Assembly: GCA_031308135.1 (NCBI GenBank)
Contig: JAHLJT010000631.1
Location: forward strand, 176,812,282-176,876,281
Origin: Acheta domesticus
Lineage: Eukaryota; Arthropoda; Insecta; Orthoptera; Gryllidae
Direction: 5' to 3'
DNA: 64,000 nucleotides
Position numbers and translations under genes: made by a program. The first letter of the stretch is position 1. Every line of letters starts with the position of its first letter. Shown here one piece after another: positions 34,735 through 47,419 of the stretch. The notes beneath the pieces were generated by a model. The model made no database searches, was not told the DNA's origin, and was given only the letters and a program-made list of their open reading frames with translations.

Positions 34735-35660
34735 GAGATTATATTTCAGAATAGTTAGGGAGGCTTGATGTTTTTAGGATAGCGTGAGTGAATTCTTTGT
34801 GGTTGGATGTAATTTTCTACCTAGATGGTAAGTTGCTGTGGCAGGAGATCTGGTAGTAACGTATAGAAGTTTTTTAAAATTTTGATAATAGTGTCTTGAA
34901 TAGATTCTATTTTTAATTCTCTATATAGTTGTTTCGTTAGTTATAAACCACGGAGCTTTGGTATATTTTTCTGAGACACTTATTTTGTATAACTTGGAGT
35001 TTGTTAATGTAGGTGTGAGCTGCTTTTATCCAAACAGGGACTTGCATAGGTTAGTGAGGGCCTAATTCCTGATTTGTAGATTATTTTACCGTATTCTATG
35101 TTAAGTAAAGATTTATGATTTAATAGGGGTAGAGTTTTATAATTTTTGTGTATGTTTTGTTTACTGTGTTTGTGATATGTGCTTTTCAGGTTTAATTTGG
35201 TGCTCCATTGTGAGTCCCAGGTATTTAAATGGTGTTTTATTTGGTAGCTATGGTTATAGATATGTTTCGGATGAGTAAAGGAGGAGGTATATTTAGACTT
35301 ACGAAGGGTGAAAATCTTTGCTTGTGAATTTTGAAGCATTAATTTTGATTCTCCATTTTTCAGTCCATTTCGAAAATTTAAGTAAGGCATTTTGTAATTG
35401 ATCGTGTGCGCATAAAATATCGTCCGTGGGATGTGATATTGCCGTGTTATCAGCAAACAAGCTATTTCTGAGGGATCTGGGAAACGAATTTCTGATAAAT
35501 AAATATTGAAGAGGAGGGGACATGGACATGATCCTTGGACACGATCTATTGTATGTTTGTGTTGAAAGTGTGTAATTATTTTAACTTTAAAATTTCTGTT
35601 GGTCAGAAGCTATGAATGATATTAAATAGATATTGTGGAGCTCCTAGGTTGTGACATTCC
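34735..35660 (-). pseudogene. Jockey-clade non-LTR reverse transcriptase fragment
   Basis: The 3' portion of ORF2. On the minus strand from about 35650: a GAPQYLFNI-like stretch; RVQGSCPCPLLFNIYLSE near 35510-35560 (corresponds to the PQGSVLGPLLFNIYI motif); FADN at 35446-35457 in place of the catalytic FADD; WTEKWRIKIN near 35360; SGIRPSLTYASP near 35040; and KAPWFITNETT near 34950. This is the normal order of palm, thumb and C-terminal parts. Frame changes and stops occur between segments, and the second catalytic Asp is Asn, so the copy is dead. The N-terminal endonuclease is absent. Confidence 0.75.
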
Positions 35661-37599
35661 ATTGTAACACGCTTATTCAACTATTTTCATTAATATTTCA
35701 TTGATTGGTTTAAGTTATTTTAACATATGTTACTACTGTTCTCTGTGGTTCTTCTGATTCATTGCTCTCTGCAACGCGTTTTTTTAATTTCTTTTTGAGA
35801 TTTGTAAATCTTTTCAGAATATTTCTCTCAGTTAGTGTTGCATAGATTCCTTATAACATTTTTATCAATGAAGCTGTATTGGAGGAAAATTCTAGAGCTG
35901 TTTTTAGTTCGTCGGAACTTTGTTTTGTTTCCTCAAGACAACTCATTTGAATAAATGTAAAATGTATTTATTGTTCGTAAGTGCGATAATATTTCTGTGA
36001 GAGGGACCAGAAGCATATCCATTTTATTAGATACTTCAAGATTTTTCTTCTATACTTTTGATTTATTTGTAATGATGAATTATTTATGGTCTTTGAGATA
36101 TTTTTGTCTGAAAACTTCTTGTATTGTTTCTTTAGTAGTTAGATAAACCATAAAGGACTTTTATATTCTTACACGAACCAAATGAAATTGGGAAAAGTTT
36201 CTTTGACAATTTACTTAATGCATTATTATTGGAATATACCATTAATGAAATTAATTATTACAGGTTGATCTTTGTTTCAAAAATCCTTTTTGGACAAAAT
36301 TTGAGGAACTATAGGCAGTAGTTTGGTTGAGGTCAGAGTTGTTGTCTCACTTTGTAGAACTGTTGGATCAGGTAAGGCGGAAATAACCTCTTCATAAAAA
36401 GTCATTTCCATCGCACTTAATCTTATTAAAACTGAGGGACATGTACAACTTCAAAATAAAGCTCGAATGAAGTTACTTCAAGTAATACGTTCCTGTCGGG
36501 GTGGACCCCTATGGAGCAAGAAAGTCTCAAAAGAAACAACGAAGTTTTAAATGACGCTAATAATATTAGAAGGCTGTGACTATAAATCAAATATTTCATT
36601 GTATGGGACTGGAACTACACCTCAGGTCTGACAGCAAACACTCTTTGCTTGAGATATTAACCAAGAATATACTTGTCATACTGGTACTGAGTTCAAAGTT
36701 CAGAGAAATCCGTTCAAAGTGCAATGTGGAATTGATTGTGAACAACCGATAAGCAATATATTCAATGAACTGTCAAGAAACTGCTTTAATTAATTAAATT
36801 CGACTTTCAAATTGAATGTTGATACAGTTCATTTTGGCTTTTATTTATAATTTTACGTCAGTACAAAATATATTCTAAATTAGAAGTCCAAACAAATATA
36901 TAATATATTTTACGGAATATCACTCGTACATTTATGTGTAAACAAATAATGTGGAATTGATTAATTAATACTAGGATTTAAAAGGTCTCATGTTTATTTT
37001 GAATTTATAGCAATGAAAAGATCTACGTAAATGACGTATTTTGATTCAAGTGCCCTTGAAACGTTTTACATTTCAATCTAATTCTGAAAAATACTATTAA
37101 AAGTAAAAACTATATCATTCGCGGAATAGCTAAGAAGAGATAAACTTATTTCGTTGCAGGAAGATCCATTCAGAGTAAGGCAGTGGCCACCACGAAGACC
37201 TCAGTCCCAAGCGCCATTTCAAGTTGCAAACCGGTTTTGCCAGGGAGCACAGGAAAAACTGTTTCTCAGAATTACTCTATTCCGGGCCCAGATGCAGACG
37301 CCGTAAAATGAACAGGCCAAACTTTTAGCGCAAGATCTATTAATGTACTGTACGGTCATCGTCACCTACAATTGGAAACATTAATAAATACTTGAAGATG
37401 AGAATCTATCGAAAATCATTACTTCATATTGAATTAAAAAGGTTTTATGTTGGAACATTCCCCAGATTTTATTTTGTTTATATATTTCAAATTGCAGTAA
37501 AAAATGAAAATAAAATTATTACATAGTGGCATTGTTAAACCAATGCATTATTTTTTTCCAAACTTGCCCTTAACAATTTCTCTGTGTGTCCTTCAGTTT
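35661..37599. other. AT-rich DNA with one weak terminal-exon candidate
   Basis: Mostly AT-rich with no recognised coding sequence. At 37160-37306 an acceptor-like TTTCGTTGCAG is followed by 48 open codons, a TAA stop, and an AATAAA near 37510. The peptide is Pro/Arg/Gln-rich and unrecognised. It is reported separately as a finding. Confidence 0.3.
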
Positions 37600-38125
37600 T
37601 ATTGACTGATTGGTGTTTCCTAGCGCGTCACCTACTTGGTTCTAGTCTCGTTTCTGTAGCGAATGGTTTTCATCTCAGGAGGGGACAGAGTTCCTTCCCC
37701 ACTGGATGGCGAGACCCGGCGCTTCCACCTTCACGTCGCCTTGGAGGGAATTTCTCCCTCCACGTACCTATCACAGCGAGGAACCCGAGACATTTAAATC
37801 TCAAAGTTCCCGACTGGCTTCTCGACCTGTGCGGTGGTGTAGTTGTTGTAAGTGTAAGTGGTAATAAGTGTAAGTGTGTTAGGTAAGGTGTGGGGACAGG
37901 GTAAGGAAGAGAAAGAAACAATGCGCGCGGACCGTAGCACTTTTGTTAAGGTATGCTCCAACATTCGCTTGATATTAATGGAGAAACCACGGACCACTAC
38001 GATCAGAGCAGCAGGCCCTTAAAATTCTTTCCTCCATAGGGCGGCTGAATCCGACCTATCTCTTGATAGTGTCAAAACTCCGCCGCTGTCGGGACAGGAA
38101 CCCTAGAATCCCTCGATGGGATTTC
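37600..38125 (-). mobile_element. tRNA-derived SINE family, copy 3 (decayed head)
   Basis: The body matches the 13-kb copies. On the plus strand it has CTGGATGGCGA, TAAGTGTAAGTG, GCGCGCGGACCGTAGCAC, GAGAAACCACGGACCACTAC and CGCCGCTGTCGGGACAGGAACC, in the same order. The tRNA-like head at the right end is degraded. The open frames at 37584-37997 are incidental. Confidence 0.55.
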
Positions 38126-38309
38126 CTGCAGAGACATGAGTTAAATTCAACGCGTTCGTTTTTGTGTCATTTTATGATAACATGTTTCGATTAAATTACT
38201 TCTTAACGTAATGTTTTCAGAATTATGTGTATACATTGGAATATTTTACATGGACATTTACTACATGTTAATGTCTGAATGCCTTAAGGTCGAATTGGCC
38301 AATTCCGAA

Positions 38310-38343
38310 TTAACCCGTTAATGCTCACTTATCCGAAAATGAC
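38310..38343 (+). mobile_element. Possible piggyBac-like terminus cut off by the gap
   Basis: TTAA (38310-38313) is followed by CCCGTTAATGCTCAC. piggyBac-type elements insert at TTAA and usually begin CCC. A palindrome GAATTGGCCAATTC lies just upstream at 38292-38305. The rest of the element, if any, is lost in the gap, so this rests on about 20 bases. Confidence 0.25.
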
Positions 38344-38443
38344 NNNNNNNNNNNNNNNNNNNNNNNNNNNNNNNNNNNNNNNNNNNNNNNNNNNNNNNNN
38401 NNNNNNNNNNNNNNNNNNNNNNNNNNNNNNNNNNNNNNNNNNN
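38344..38443. other. Assembly gap, 100 Ns
   Basis: Exactly 100 Ns, a conventional placeholder for a gap of unknown size. The array begins mid-unit on its right side, so the true left boundary of the array and the contiguity of the two sides are unknown. Confidence 0.95.
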
Positions 38444-39140
38444 CCACACCCACGCTAGTGAACCACTCACACACGGACAAGTGCGAAAAGAAAAATAGAA
38501 ATATGGAACCTTAGAAGATCCTTCACAACGCATAAACTTGCATTCCCATAACGAGAATCTCCCTTTCACAATCGATTTCAAATTCCTCTGCGAGCGAAGG
38601 AAAGAAAGTATCCACTGAAATGGCTCCTCGTGAAATCGAGCACAGAGAAAATGTTCAGGCACAATGCAATATCCCCAAGAGGAAATCATACTCTCTCCCA
38701 TCGAGCAACAGAGGGAGACGGGTCAAGTGGTGACGAATGCCCAAAGAAAATATCCGCGGAATTCCGGGTGAGAACCATACAAATACTGACTGGCAAGAGC
38801 GTCGACAACTCCTCCAATCGCTTCATTTGCTCGCCACGCGGGTGGGGGGGTGGCACCCCGCTGAAGTTCGTGCAAGCTGCTCGTCTTCACACAATTCAGG
38901 AAGACGCTTTTTTGAGGACAACACACGACGGAGACACGAGAGGAAGAAAAGAGGAGAGTCGCGGCTTGGCACGAACCGCAGAGCTGCCGGACCTGAGCGT
39001 CGTGGGCGGCGAGGGCGGCGAGAGCGGTGCTGACGTCGTGGGCGCCGCGATCTGCCGACGCCGCTGGTGGACGCGGGCCCGCTCGCGCCGTGCGCCGCGT
39101 GCTGCTAGGATGCTTCGGCTGCGGCTGCGGCGGCCGCTGA
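38444..39140 (+). pseudogene. Array ORF, unit 0 (3' part only)
   Basis: The 3' portion of the unit's main frame, entering from the gap at the position equivalent to 47985 in the intact copy. It carries several extra differences from the consensus, including an insertion near 38830-38870 that adds a G-rich stretch (GGGTGGGGGGG) and a missing base before the T-run at 38895. The intact frame cannot be read. Whether these are real or assembly errors at a contig end is unclear. Confidence 0.7.
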
Positions 39141-41062
39141 ACCATTCACTGCAAGGACACAGCATAATAAATGGTCGGACAAATCATTGGTTTTTATCAG
39201 CATGAATTCAATCAAAGTACGCTTCATTCAACAAATGCATCTCTTATTATGCAATTATTTTTCTAAAGTAGTCAAGAAGATCTCTTTTCTCACAAATGCA
39301 AGAAAGTGGAATACATTATGCAATGTTCTCAATGCACAAAAATACAAAAAGTTCAAATCTGATTTCATGTCATTCACATCATTGACCATTATGCTGTGTA
39401 AACCCACAAAAAAATTTAAAAAAATAAAAAAAACTATAAAAATTCAAATTGTTTCATTTTATGTAGTATGTCGCAATTTTTCCATAATCGTCTCTTCATC
39501 CAACAGCATAGTTTGCAATAGAATAGACATTGTGATCAACATTTTCTCTTTCCGCGTGCTCGAATAAACTTCAACAAAATTGCATTCACGTTGAATCGAC
39601 ATCGCGATGCTCTGCTTCAGTTAAAAACGCTTAAAGCTGCAGACAGGAAACCAATGGCAACACTTTCACAGAAGCTGCCTCTTTTACGACGGTTTGGCGC
39701 GGAAAGTAGAGCCACCGCGACACTGCTACAATTACAGCAGCGGACTAGATAGTTTTCTTCCTCCAGGGCACGCTTGACTCCTTCCTGAAGAGGTTTTAGG
39801 TAGGGGGAGTGTACAAAACATGAGCCAATCTGCCAAAAACTCAAACAAAACTCCGCCTTTTGACCACAGCGCGGCAACATTCACGGGTTCAAGCTACCGA
39901 TAAATTGTTTCTTCTAAAACTATCTGCCTGCGTGCCCCGCTTTAATATCGTTAGCAGATTATTTTTGCCATGGACAACCTCAGAATTTCAATTTCCCGCC
40001 TTGAGAGATGGTTGTGGTGCATTATGGGCTACACTTTGAATTTCCCGCTCAATAGTCCAGTAATCAATGTGCATTGATTTCCCCACGACGACCGCTTTTT
40101 TCCTAAAACAACGGAGGAAGCGCCGCAGTCGTGTGTGCAGGCTGGACGCACGCCGGATGAAAGAAACGGGAGAGAGTGTGTTCACTGGCGACTGAGCCGC
40201 CTCAGCCTTCTGGCGGGCCGGCACCGCTGGATGCTGAGGCAGAGTGGGGGAGAGCGGGCGATGCGAACACGGGGCCTGCCGATTTGCTAGGTTTGTGCAC
40301 CTGATGATGGGTAATGTGTAGCACTGCTATCTCAATGGAAATTGACAAGACGACAGCCAACCTGCATCCAGACAGCCTACGAGGTTGAGAGCGAATCGAA
40401 AGGTTGCCTTTTGCCCTGGCATATCACGTTCTATACTGCCAGCTCTATTTCTGTGTGGATGTTTTGTGAAGTGGTAACACGCATTCCTCCGTGGAGCTAC
40501 ATTTGTGGGTAGAGTAATTCGTTTTAATGTTCTAAACGAAGTACCGGCAGTGCCAATTTGAAGCGTTTTTTTTTTTTTGTCAAGCTTCGGTTCGCAATGG
40601 AATCATTGAGTTTCAATAATTCGAATCAGATCGATCGAGTGGGAAAATACACTAACGAACTGACAGGCAGACATCTCTGAAAACAAAAAAGCCTTCTCGA
40701 TGTCATGGGACATCAGAACGTGTGTTCTCCTTTTATTCGACATTTCTTTTCCACTGCGTTTCATAACTTCAGCTTATTCCACGTATATTCTCAATACATT
40801 CGTACGTATTTGTTATTTTTTATTCATTTTTATTTATTTACGTCAAAAACAGTTATAAAAATACGAGAAATAATAGGCAATTTCAACACACACTTCTAAA
40901 CAAGGGCCCTGCTCCCATTGTCGCCGTAACCTCTGAAACGCCACCATCGAGAAGTAACCTCAGAAACGGCAACAGGTCTCATTGTGCAGAGAGCGAGTCA
41001 GGCACTACCTGTGACAGAAAATACCCAGCCCCGTTTCATTAGCAGCAGGAGGTGGGAGAATC

Positions 41063-42319
41063 ATGGCTCAAGGTCTCGAAATAGGAGACTCGTCGGAGCA
41101 ATTCCACCCTTCTGGGAACCGGTCGCTCGTGGAGATCCGCTCACCTCGTCGTAACAGGTAGCCACAGACACGCCTACGCGCTCGGAATAGCGCACAAGAC
41201 ATGTCTTTGGCACCACCAGACACATGCTTCGCTTGTCATTCACGACTCTGACTTTCATGACTGGAAAATGGATTTACTCTTACGAGTCGATGAAATGTAT
41301 AAGTTAGAAATGTCGTATTGCCTCAATGGCATTTCAACAAGCTATTCGCGTCTGGGAATTGCTACACAAATCTCCAAAGACTAACACTATGGTCGTGAAA
41401 TATAACTTTAAATATTTTACATATGACATTTTACTCAATTTCAACTTAGTGATCGATATGATCAACTCTGCGATTATTTTGTTGCAGTCGACGTGACTCT
41501 GGCCAATATTCAATCAACAAAATTACGACGCATTCTCTCATCAAAGAACAATGAAGAGGGATGTACAGCGAGAACATCAAAACTGCAAGAAATGCAACAG
41601 GAACGCGTGGGAGAATGAACTCACACGGGACGACTTGCCCACACCCACGCTAGTGAACCACTCACACACGGACAAGTGCGAAAGAAAATAGATAAATATG
41701 GGAACTCTTAGAAGATCCTTCACAACGCAAAACTTGCATTCTCCGCAAACGAAGAATCTCCTTTCACAATCAATTTCAAATTCCTCTGCGAGGCGAAGGA
41801 AAGAAAGTATCCACTGAAATGGCTCCTCGTGAAATCGAGCACAGAGAAAATGTTCAGGCACCAATGCAATATCCCAGAGAAATCATTACTCCTCCCATCG
41901 AGCAACAGAGGGAGACGGGTCAAGTGGTGACGAATGCCCAAAGAAATATCTCGCGGAATTCCGGGTGAGAAAACATACAAATACTGACTGGCAAGAGCGT
42001 CGACAACTCCTCCAATCGCTGCATTTGCGAGGTGGCCACCCCGCTGAAGTTCGTGCATCTGCGTCTTCACACAATTCAGGAAGACGGCTTTTTTAGGACA
42101 ACGACGACGGAGACACGAGAGGAAGAAAAGAGGAGAGTCGCGGCTTGGCACGAAACCGCAGAGCTGCCGGACCTGAGCGTCGTGGGCGGCGAGGGCGGCG
42201 AGAGCGGTGCTGACGTCGTGGGCGCCGCGATCTGCCGACGCCGCTGGTGGACGCGGGCCGCTCGCGCCGTGCGCCGCGTGCTGCTAGGATGCTTCGGCTG
42301 CGGCTGCGGCGGCCGCTGA
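41063..42319 (+). pseudogene. Array ORF, unit 1 (frameshifted)
   Basis: Full-length equivalent of the 414-codon frame, but 12 bases longer and disrupted early: an insertion in the TCACCTCGTCG region near 41140 and many other one- or two-base indels (for example near 41335, 41490, 41560 and 41615). This is the noisiest complete unit and lies nearest the gap, which favours sequence error. The protein is as described for 47420-48664. Confidence 0.7.
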
Positions 42320-44252
42320 ACCATTCACTGCAAGGACACAGCATAATAAATGGTCCGACAAATCTTGTTTTTTAATCAGCATGAATTCAATCAAAGTACG
42401 CTTCATTCAACAAATGCATCTCTTATTATGCAATTATTTTTCTAAGTAGTCAAGAAGATCTCTTTTCTCACAAATGCAAGAAAGTGGAATACATTATGCA
42501 ATGTTCTCTCATATGCACAAAATACAAAAATGTTCAAATCTGATTTCATGTCATTCACATCATTGACCATTATGCTGTGTAAACCCACAAAAAAATTAAA
42601 AAAATAAAAAAAACTATAAAATTCAAATTGTTTCATTTATGTAGTATGTCGCAATTTTTCCATAATCGTCTCTTCTCATCCAACAGCATAGTTTGCATAG
42701 AATAGAACATTGTGATCAACATTTTCTCTTTCCGCGTGCTCGAATAAACTTCAACAAAAATTGCATTCACGTTGAATCGACATCGCGATGCTCTGCTTCA
42801 GTTAAAAACGCTTAAAGCTGCAGACAGGAAACCAATGGCAACACTTTCACAGAAGCTGCCTCTTTTACGACGGTTTGGCGCGGAAAGTAGAGCCACCGCG
42901 CACTGCTACAATTACAGCAGCGGACTAGATAGTTTTTCTTCCTCCAGGGCACGCTTGACTCCTTCGAAGAGGTTTTAGGTAGGGGAGTGTACAAAAACAT
43001 GAGCCAATCTGCCAAAAACTCAAACAAAACTCCGCCTTTTGACCACAGCGCGGCAACATTCACGGGTTCAAGCTACCGATAAATTGTTTCTTCTTCCAAA
43101 ACTATCTGCCTGCGTGCCCGCTTTAATATCGTTAGCAGATTATTTTTGCCATGGACAACCTCAGATAATTTCAATTTCCCGCCTTGAGAGATGGTTGTGG
43201 TGCATTATGGGCTACACTTTGAATTTCCCGCTCAATAGTCAGTAATCAATGTGCATTGATTTCCCCACGACGACCGCTTTTTCCTAAAAACAACGGAGGA
43301 AGCGCCGCAGTCGTGTCTGCAGGCTGGACGCACGCCGGATGAAAGAAACGGGAGAGAGTGTGTGTTCACTGGCGACTGAGCCGCCTCAGCCTTCTGGCGG
43401 GCCGGCACCGCTGGATGCTGAGGCAGAGTGGTGGACGAGCGGGCGATGCGAACACGGGGCCTGCCGATTTGCTAGGTTTGTGCACCTGATGATGGGTAAT
43501 GTGTAGCACTGCTATCTCAATGGAAATTGACAAGACGACAGCCAACCTGCATCCAGACAGCCTACGAGGTTGAGAGCGAATCGAAAGGTTGCCTTTTGCC
43601 CTGGCATATCACGTTCTATACTGCCAGCTCTATTTCTGTGTGGATGTTTTGTGAAGTGGTAACACGCATTCCTCCGTGGAGCTACATTTGTGGGTAGAGT
43701 AATTCGTTTTAATGTTCTAAAACGAAGTACCGGCAGTGCCAATTTGAAGCGTTTTTTTTTTTTTTTTGTCAAGCTTCGGTTCGCAATTGGAATCATTGAG
43801 TTTCAATAATTCGAATCAGATCGATCGAGTGGGAAAATACACTAACGAACTGACAGGCAGACATCTCTGAAAACAAAAAAGCCTTCTCGATGTCATGGAC
43901 ATCAGAACGTGTGGTTCTCCTTTTATTCGACATTTCTTTTCCACTGCGTTTCATAACTTCAGCTTATTCCACGTATATGTCTCAATACATTCGTACGTAT
44001 TTGTTATTTTTTATTCATTTTTATTTATTTACGTCAAAAACAGTTAAAAATACGAGAAATAATAGGCAATTTCAACACACACTTCTAAACAAGGGCCCTG
44101 CTCCCCATTGTCGCCGTAACCTCTGAAACGCCACCATCGAGAAGTAACCTCAGAAACGGCAACAGGTCTCATTGTGCAGAGAGCGAGTCAGGCACTACCT
44201 GTGACAGAAAATACCCAGCCCCGTTTCATTAGCAGCAGGAGGTGGGAGAATC

Positions 44253-45496
44253 ATGGCTCAAGGTCTCGAAATAGGAGACTCGTCGGAGCAATTCCACCCT
44301 TCTGGGAACCGGTCGCTCGTGGAGATCCGCTCACTCGTCGTAACAGGTAGCCACACGCCTACCGCTCGGAATAGCGCACAAGACATGTCTTTGGCACCCC
44401 AGACACATGCTTCGCTTGTCATTCACGACTCTGACTTTCATGACTGGAAAATGGATTTACTCTTACGAGTCGATGAAATGTATAAGTTAGAAATGTCGTA
44501 TTGCCTCAATGGCATTTCACAAGCTATTCGCGTCTGGGAATTGCTACACAAATCTCCAAAGACTAACACTATGGTCGTGAAATATAACTTTAAATATTTT
44601 ACATATGACATTTTACTCAATTTCAACTTAGTGATCGATATGATCAACTCTGCGATTATTTTGTTGCATCGACGTGACTCTGGGCCAATATTCAATCAAC
44701 AAAATTACGACGCATTCTCATCAAAGAACAATGAAGGAGGGATGTACAGCGAAAACATCAAACTGCAAGAATGCAACAGGAACGCGTGGAGAATGAACTC
44801 ACACGGGACGACTTGACCACACCCACGCTAGTGAACCACTCACACACGGACAAGTGCGAAAAGAAAAATAGAAAATATGGAACTCTTAGAAGATCCTTCA
44901 CAACGCAAAACTTGCATTCCGCAAACGAAGAATCTCCCTTTCACAATCAATTTCAAATTCCTCTGCGAGGCGAAGGAAAGAAAGTATCCACTGAAATGGC
45001 TCCTCGTGAAATCGAGCACAGAGAAAATGTTCAGCACAATGCAATATCCCCAAGAGGAAATCATTACTCCTCCCATCGAGCAACAGAGGGAGACGGGTCA
45101 AGTGGTGACGAATGCCCAAAGAAATATCTCGCGGAATTCCGGGTGAGAAACATACAAATACTGACTGGCAAGAGCGTCGACAACTCCTCCAATCGCTGCA
45201 TTTGCGAGGTGGCCACCCCGCTGAAGTTCGTGCATCTGCGTCTTCACACAATTCAGGAAGACGGCTTTTTTGAGGACAACGACGACGGAGACACGAGAGG
45301 AAAAAAAGAGGAGAGTCGCGGCTTGGCACGAACCGCAGAGCTGCCGGACCTGAGCGTCGTGGGCGGCGAGGGCGGCGAGAGCGGTGCTGACGTCGTGGGC
45401 GCCGCGATCTGCCGACGCCGCTGGTGGACGCGGGCCGCTCGCGCCGTGCGCCGCGTGCTGCTAGGATGCTTCGGCTGCGGCTGCGGCGGCCGCTGA
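44253..45496 (+). pseudogene. Array ORF, unit 2 (single 1-base deletion)
   Basis: Almost identical to the intact copy. One A is missing near 44770 (CAAGAATGCAAC instead of CAAGAAATGCAAC), which shifts the frame after about codon 172; the original frame is then open again from before 44771 to the same stop. One real-looking substitution changes Arg to Lys near 45302. With a single homopolymer deletion this may well be an intact gene in the animal. The TATA box upstream is altered (TTAAAAATACG instead of TTATAAAATACG), which is also a possible 2-base error. Confidence 0.7.
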
Positions 45497-47195
45497 ACCA
45501 TTCACTGCAAGGACACAGCATAATAAATGGTCGGACAAATCATTGGTTTTTATCAGCATGAATTCAATCAAAGTACGCTTCATTCAACAAATGCATCTCT
45601 TATTATGCAATTATTTTTCTAAAGTAGTCAAGAAGATCTCTTTTCTCACAAATGCAAGAAAGTGGAATACATTATGCAATGTTCTCAATGCACAAAATAC
45701 AAAAATGTTCAAATCTGATTTCATGTCATTCACATCATTGACCATTATGCTGTGTAAACCCACAAAAAAATTAAAAAAATAAAAAAAACTATAAAAATTC
45801 AAATTGTTTCATTTATGTAGTATGTCGCAATTTTTCCATAATCGTCTCTTCATCCAACAGCATAGTTTGCATAGAATAGAACATTGTGATCAACATTTTC
45901 TCTTTCCGCGTGCTCGAATAAACTTCAACAAAAATTGCATTCACGTTGAATCGACATCGCGATGCTCTGCTTCAGTTAAAAACGCTTAAAGCTGCAGACA
46001 GGAAACCAATGGCAACACTTTCACAGAAGCTGCCTCTTTTACGACGGTTTGGCGCGGAAAGTAGAGCCACCGCGACACTGCTACAATTACAGCAGCGGAC
46101 TAGATAGTTTTCTTCCTCCAGGGCACGCTTGACTCCTTCGAAGAGGTTTTAGGTAGGGGGAGTGTACAAAAACATGAGCCAATCTGCCAAAAACTCAAAC
46201 AAAACTCCGCCTTTTGACCACAGCGCGGCAACATTCACGGGTTCAAGCTACCGATAAATTGTTTCTTCTAAAACTATCTGCCTGCGTGCCCCGCTTTAAT
46301 ATCGTTAGCAGATTATTTTTGCCATGGACAACCTCAGAATTTCAATTTCCCGCCTTGAGAGATGGTTGTGGTGCATTATGGGCTACACTTTGAATTTCCC
46401 GCTCAATAGTCAGTAATCAATGTGCATTGATTTCCCCACGACGACCGCTTTTTCCTAAAAACAACGGAGGAAGCGCCGCAGTCGTGTCTGCAGGCTGGAC
46501 GCACGCCGGATGAAAGAAACGGGAGAGAGTGTGTTCACTGGCGACTGAGCCGCCTCAGCCTTCTGGCGGGCCGGCACCGCTGGATGCTGAGGCAGAGTGG
46601 TGGACGAGCGGGCGATGCGAACACGGGGCCTGCCGATTTGCTAGGTTTGTGCACCTGATGATGGGTAATGTGTAGCACTGCTATCTCAATGGAAATTGAC
46701 AAGACGACAGCCAACCTGCATCCAGACAGCCTACGAGGTTGAGAGCGAATCGAAAGGTTGCCTTTTGCCCTGGCATATCACGTTCTATACTGCCAGCTCT
46801 ATTTCTGTGTGGATGTTTTGTGAAGTGGTAACACGCATTCCTCCGTGGAGCTACATTTGTGGGTAGAGTAATTCGTTTTAATGTTCTAAACGAAGTACCG
46901 GCAGTGCCAATTTGAAGCGTTTTTTTTTTTTTGGGTCAAGCTTCGGTTCGCAATTGGAATCATTGAGTTTCAATAATTCGAATCAGATCGATCGAGTGGG
47001 AAAATACACTAACGAACTGACAGGCAGACATCTCTGAAAACAAAAAAGCCTTCTCGATGTCATGGGACATCAGAACGTGTGTTCTCCTTTTATTCGACAT
47101 TTCTTTTCCACTGCGTTTCATAACTTCAGCTTATTCCACGTATATGTCTCAATACATTCGTACGTATTTGTTATTTTTTATTCATTTTTATTTAT

Positions 47196-47220
47196 TTACG
47201 TCAAAAACAGTTATAAAATA
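47196..47220 (+). promoter_or_regulatory. CRE-like motif and TATA box of the array unit (unit 3 ORF)
   Basis: TTACGTCA (47196-47203), a CRE/ATF-type site, is followed 8 bases later by TATAAAATA (47212-47220), about 200 bases before the ATG at 47420. Initiation would be expected near 47240-47250, where TTTCAACAC occurs. The same arrangement stands ahead of the other units, with TATA variants at units 2 and 8. Confidence 0.5.
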
Positions 47221-47419
47221 CGAGAAATAATAGGCAATTTCAACACACACTTCTAAACAAGGGCCCTGCTCCCATTGTCGCCGTAACCTCTGAAACGCCA
47301 CCATCGAGAAGTAACCTCAGAAACGGCAACAGGTCTCATTGTGCAGAGAGCGAGTCAGGCACTACCTGTGACAGAAAATACCCAGCCCCGTTTCATTAGC
47401 AGCAGGAGGTGGGAGAATC

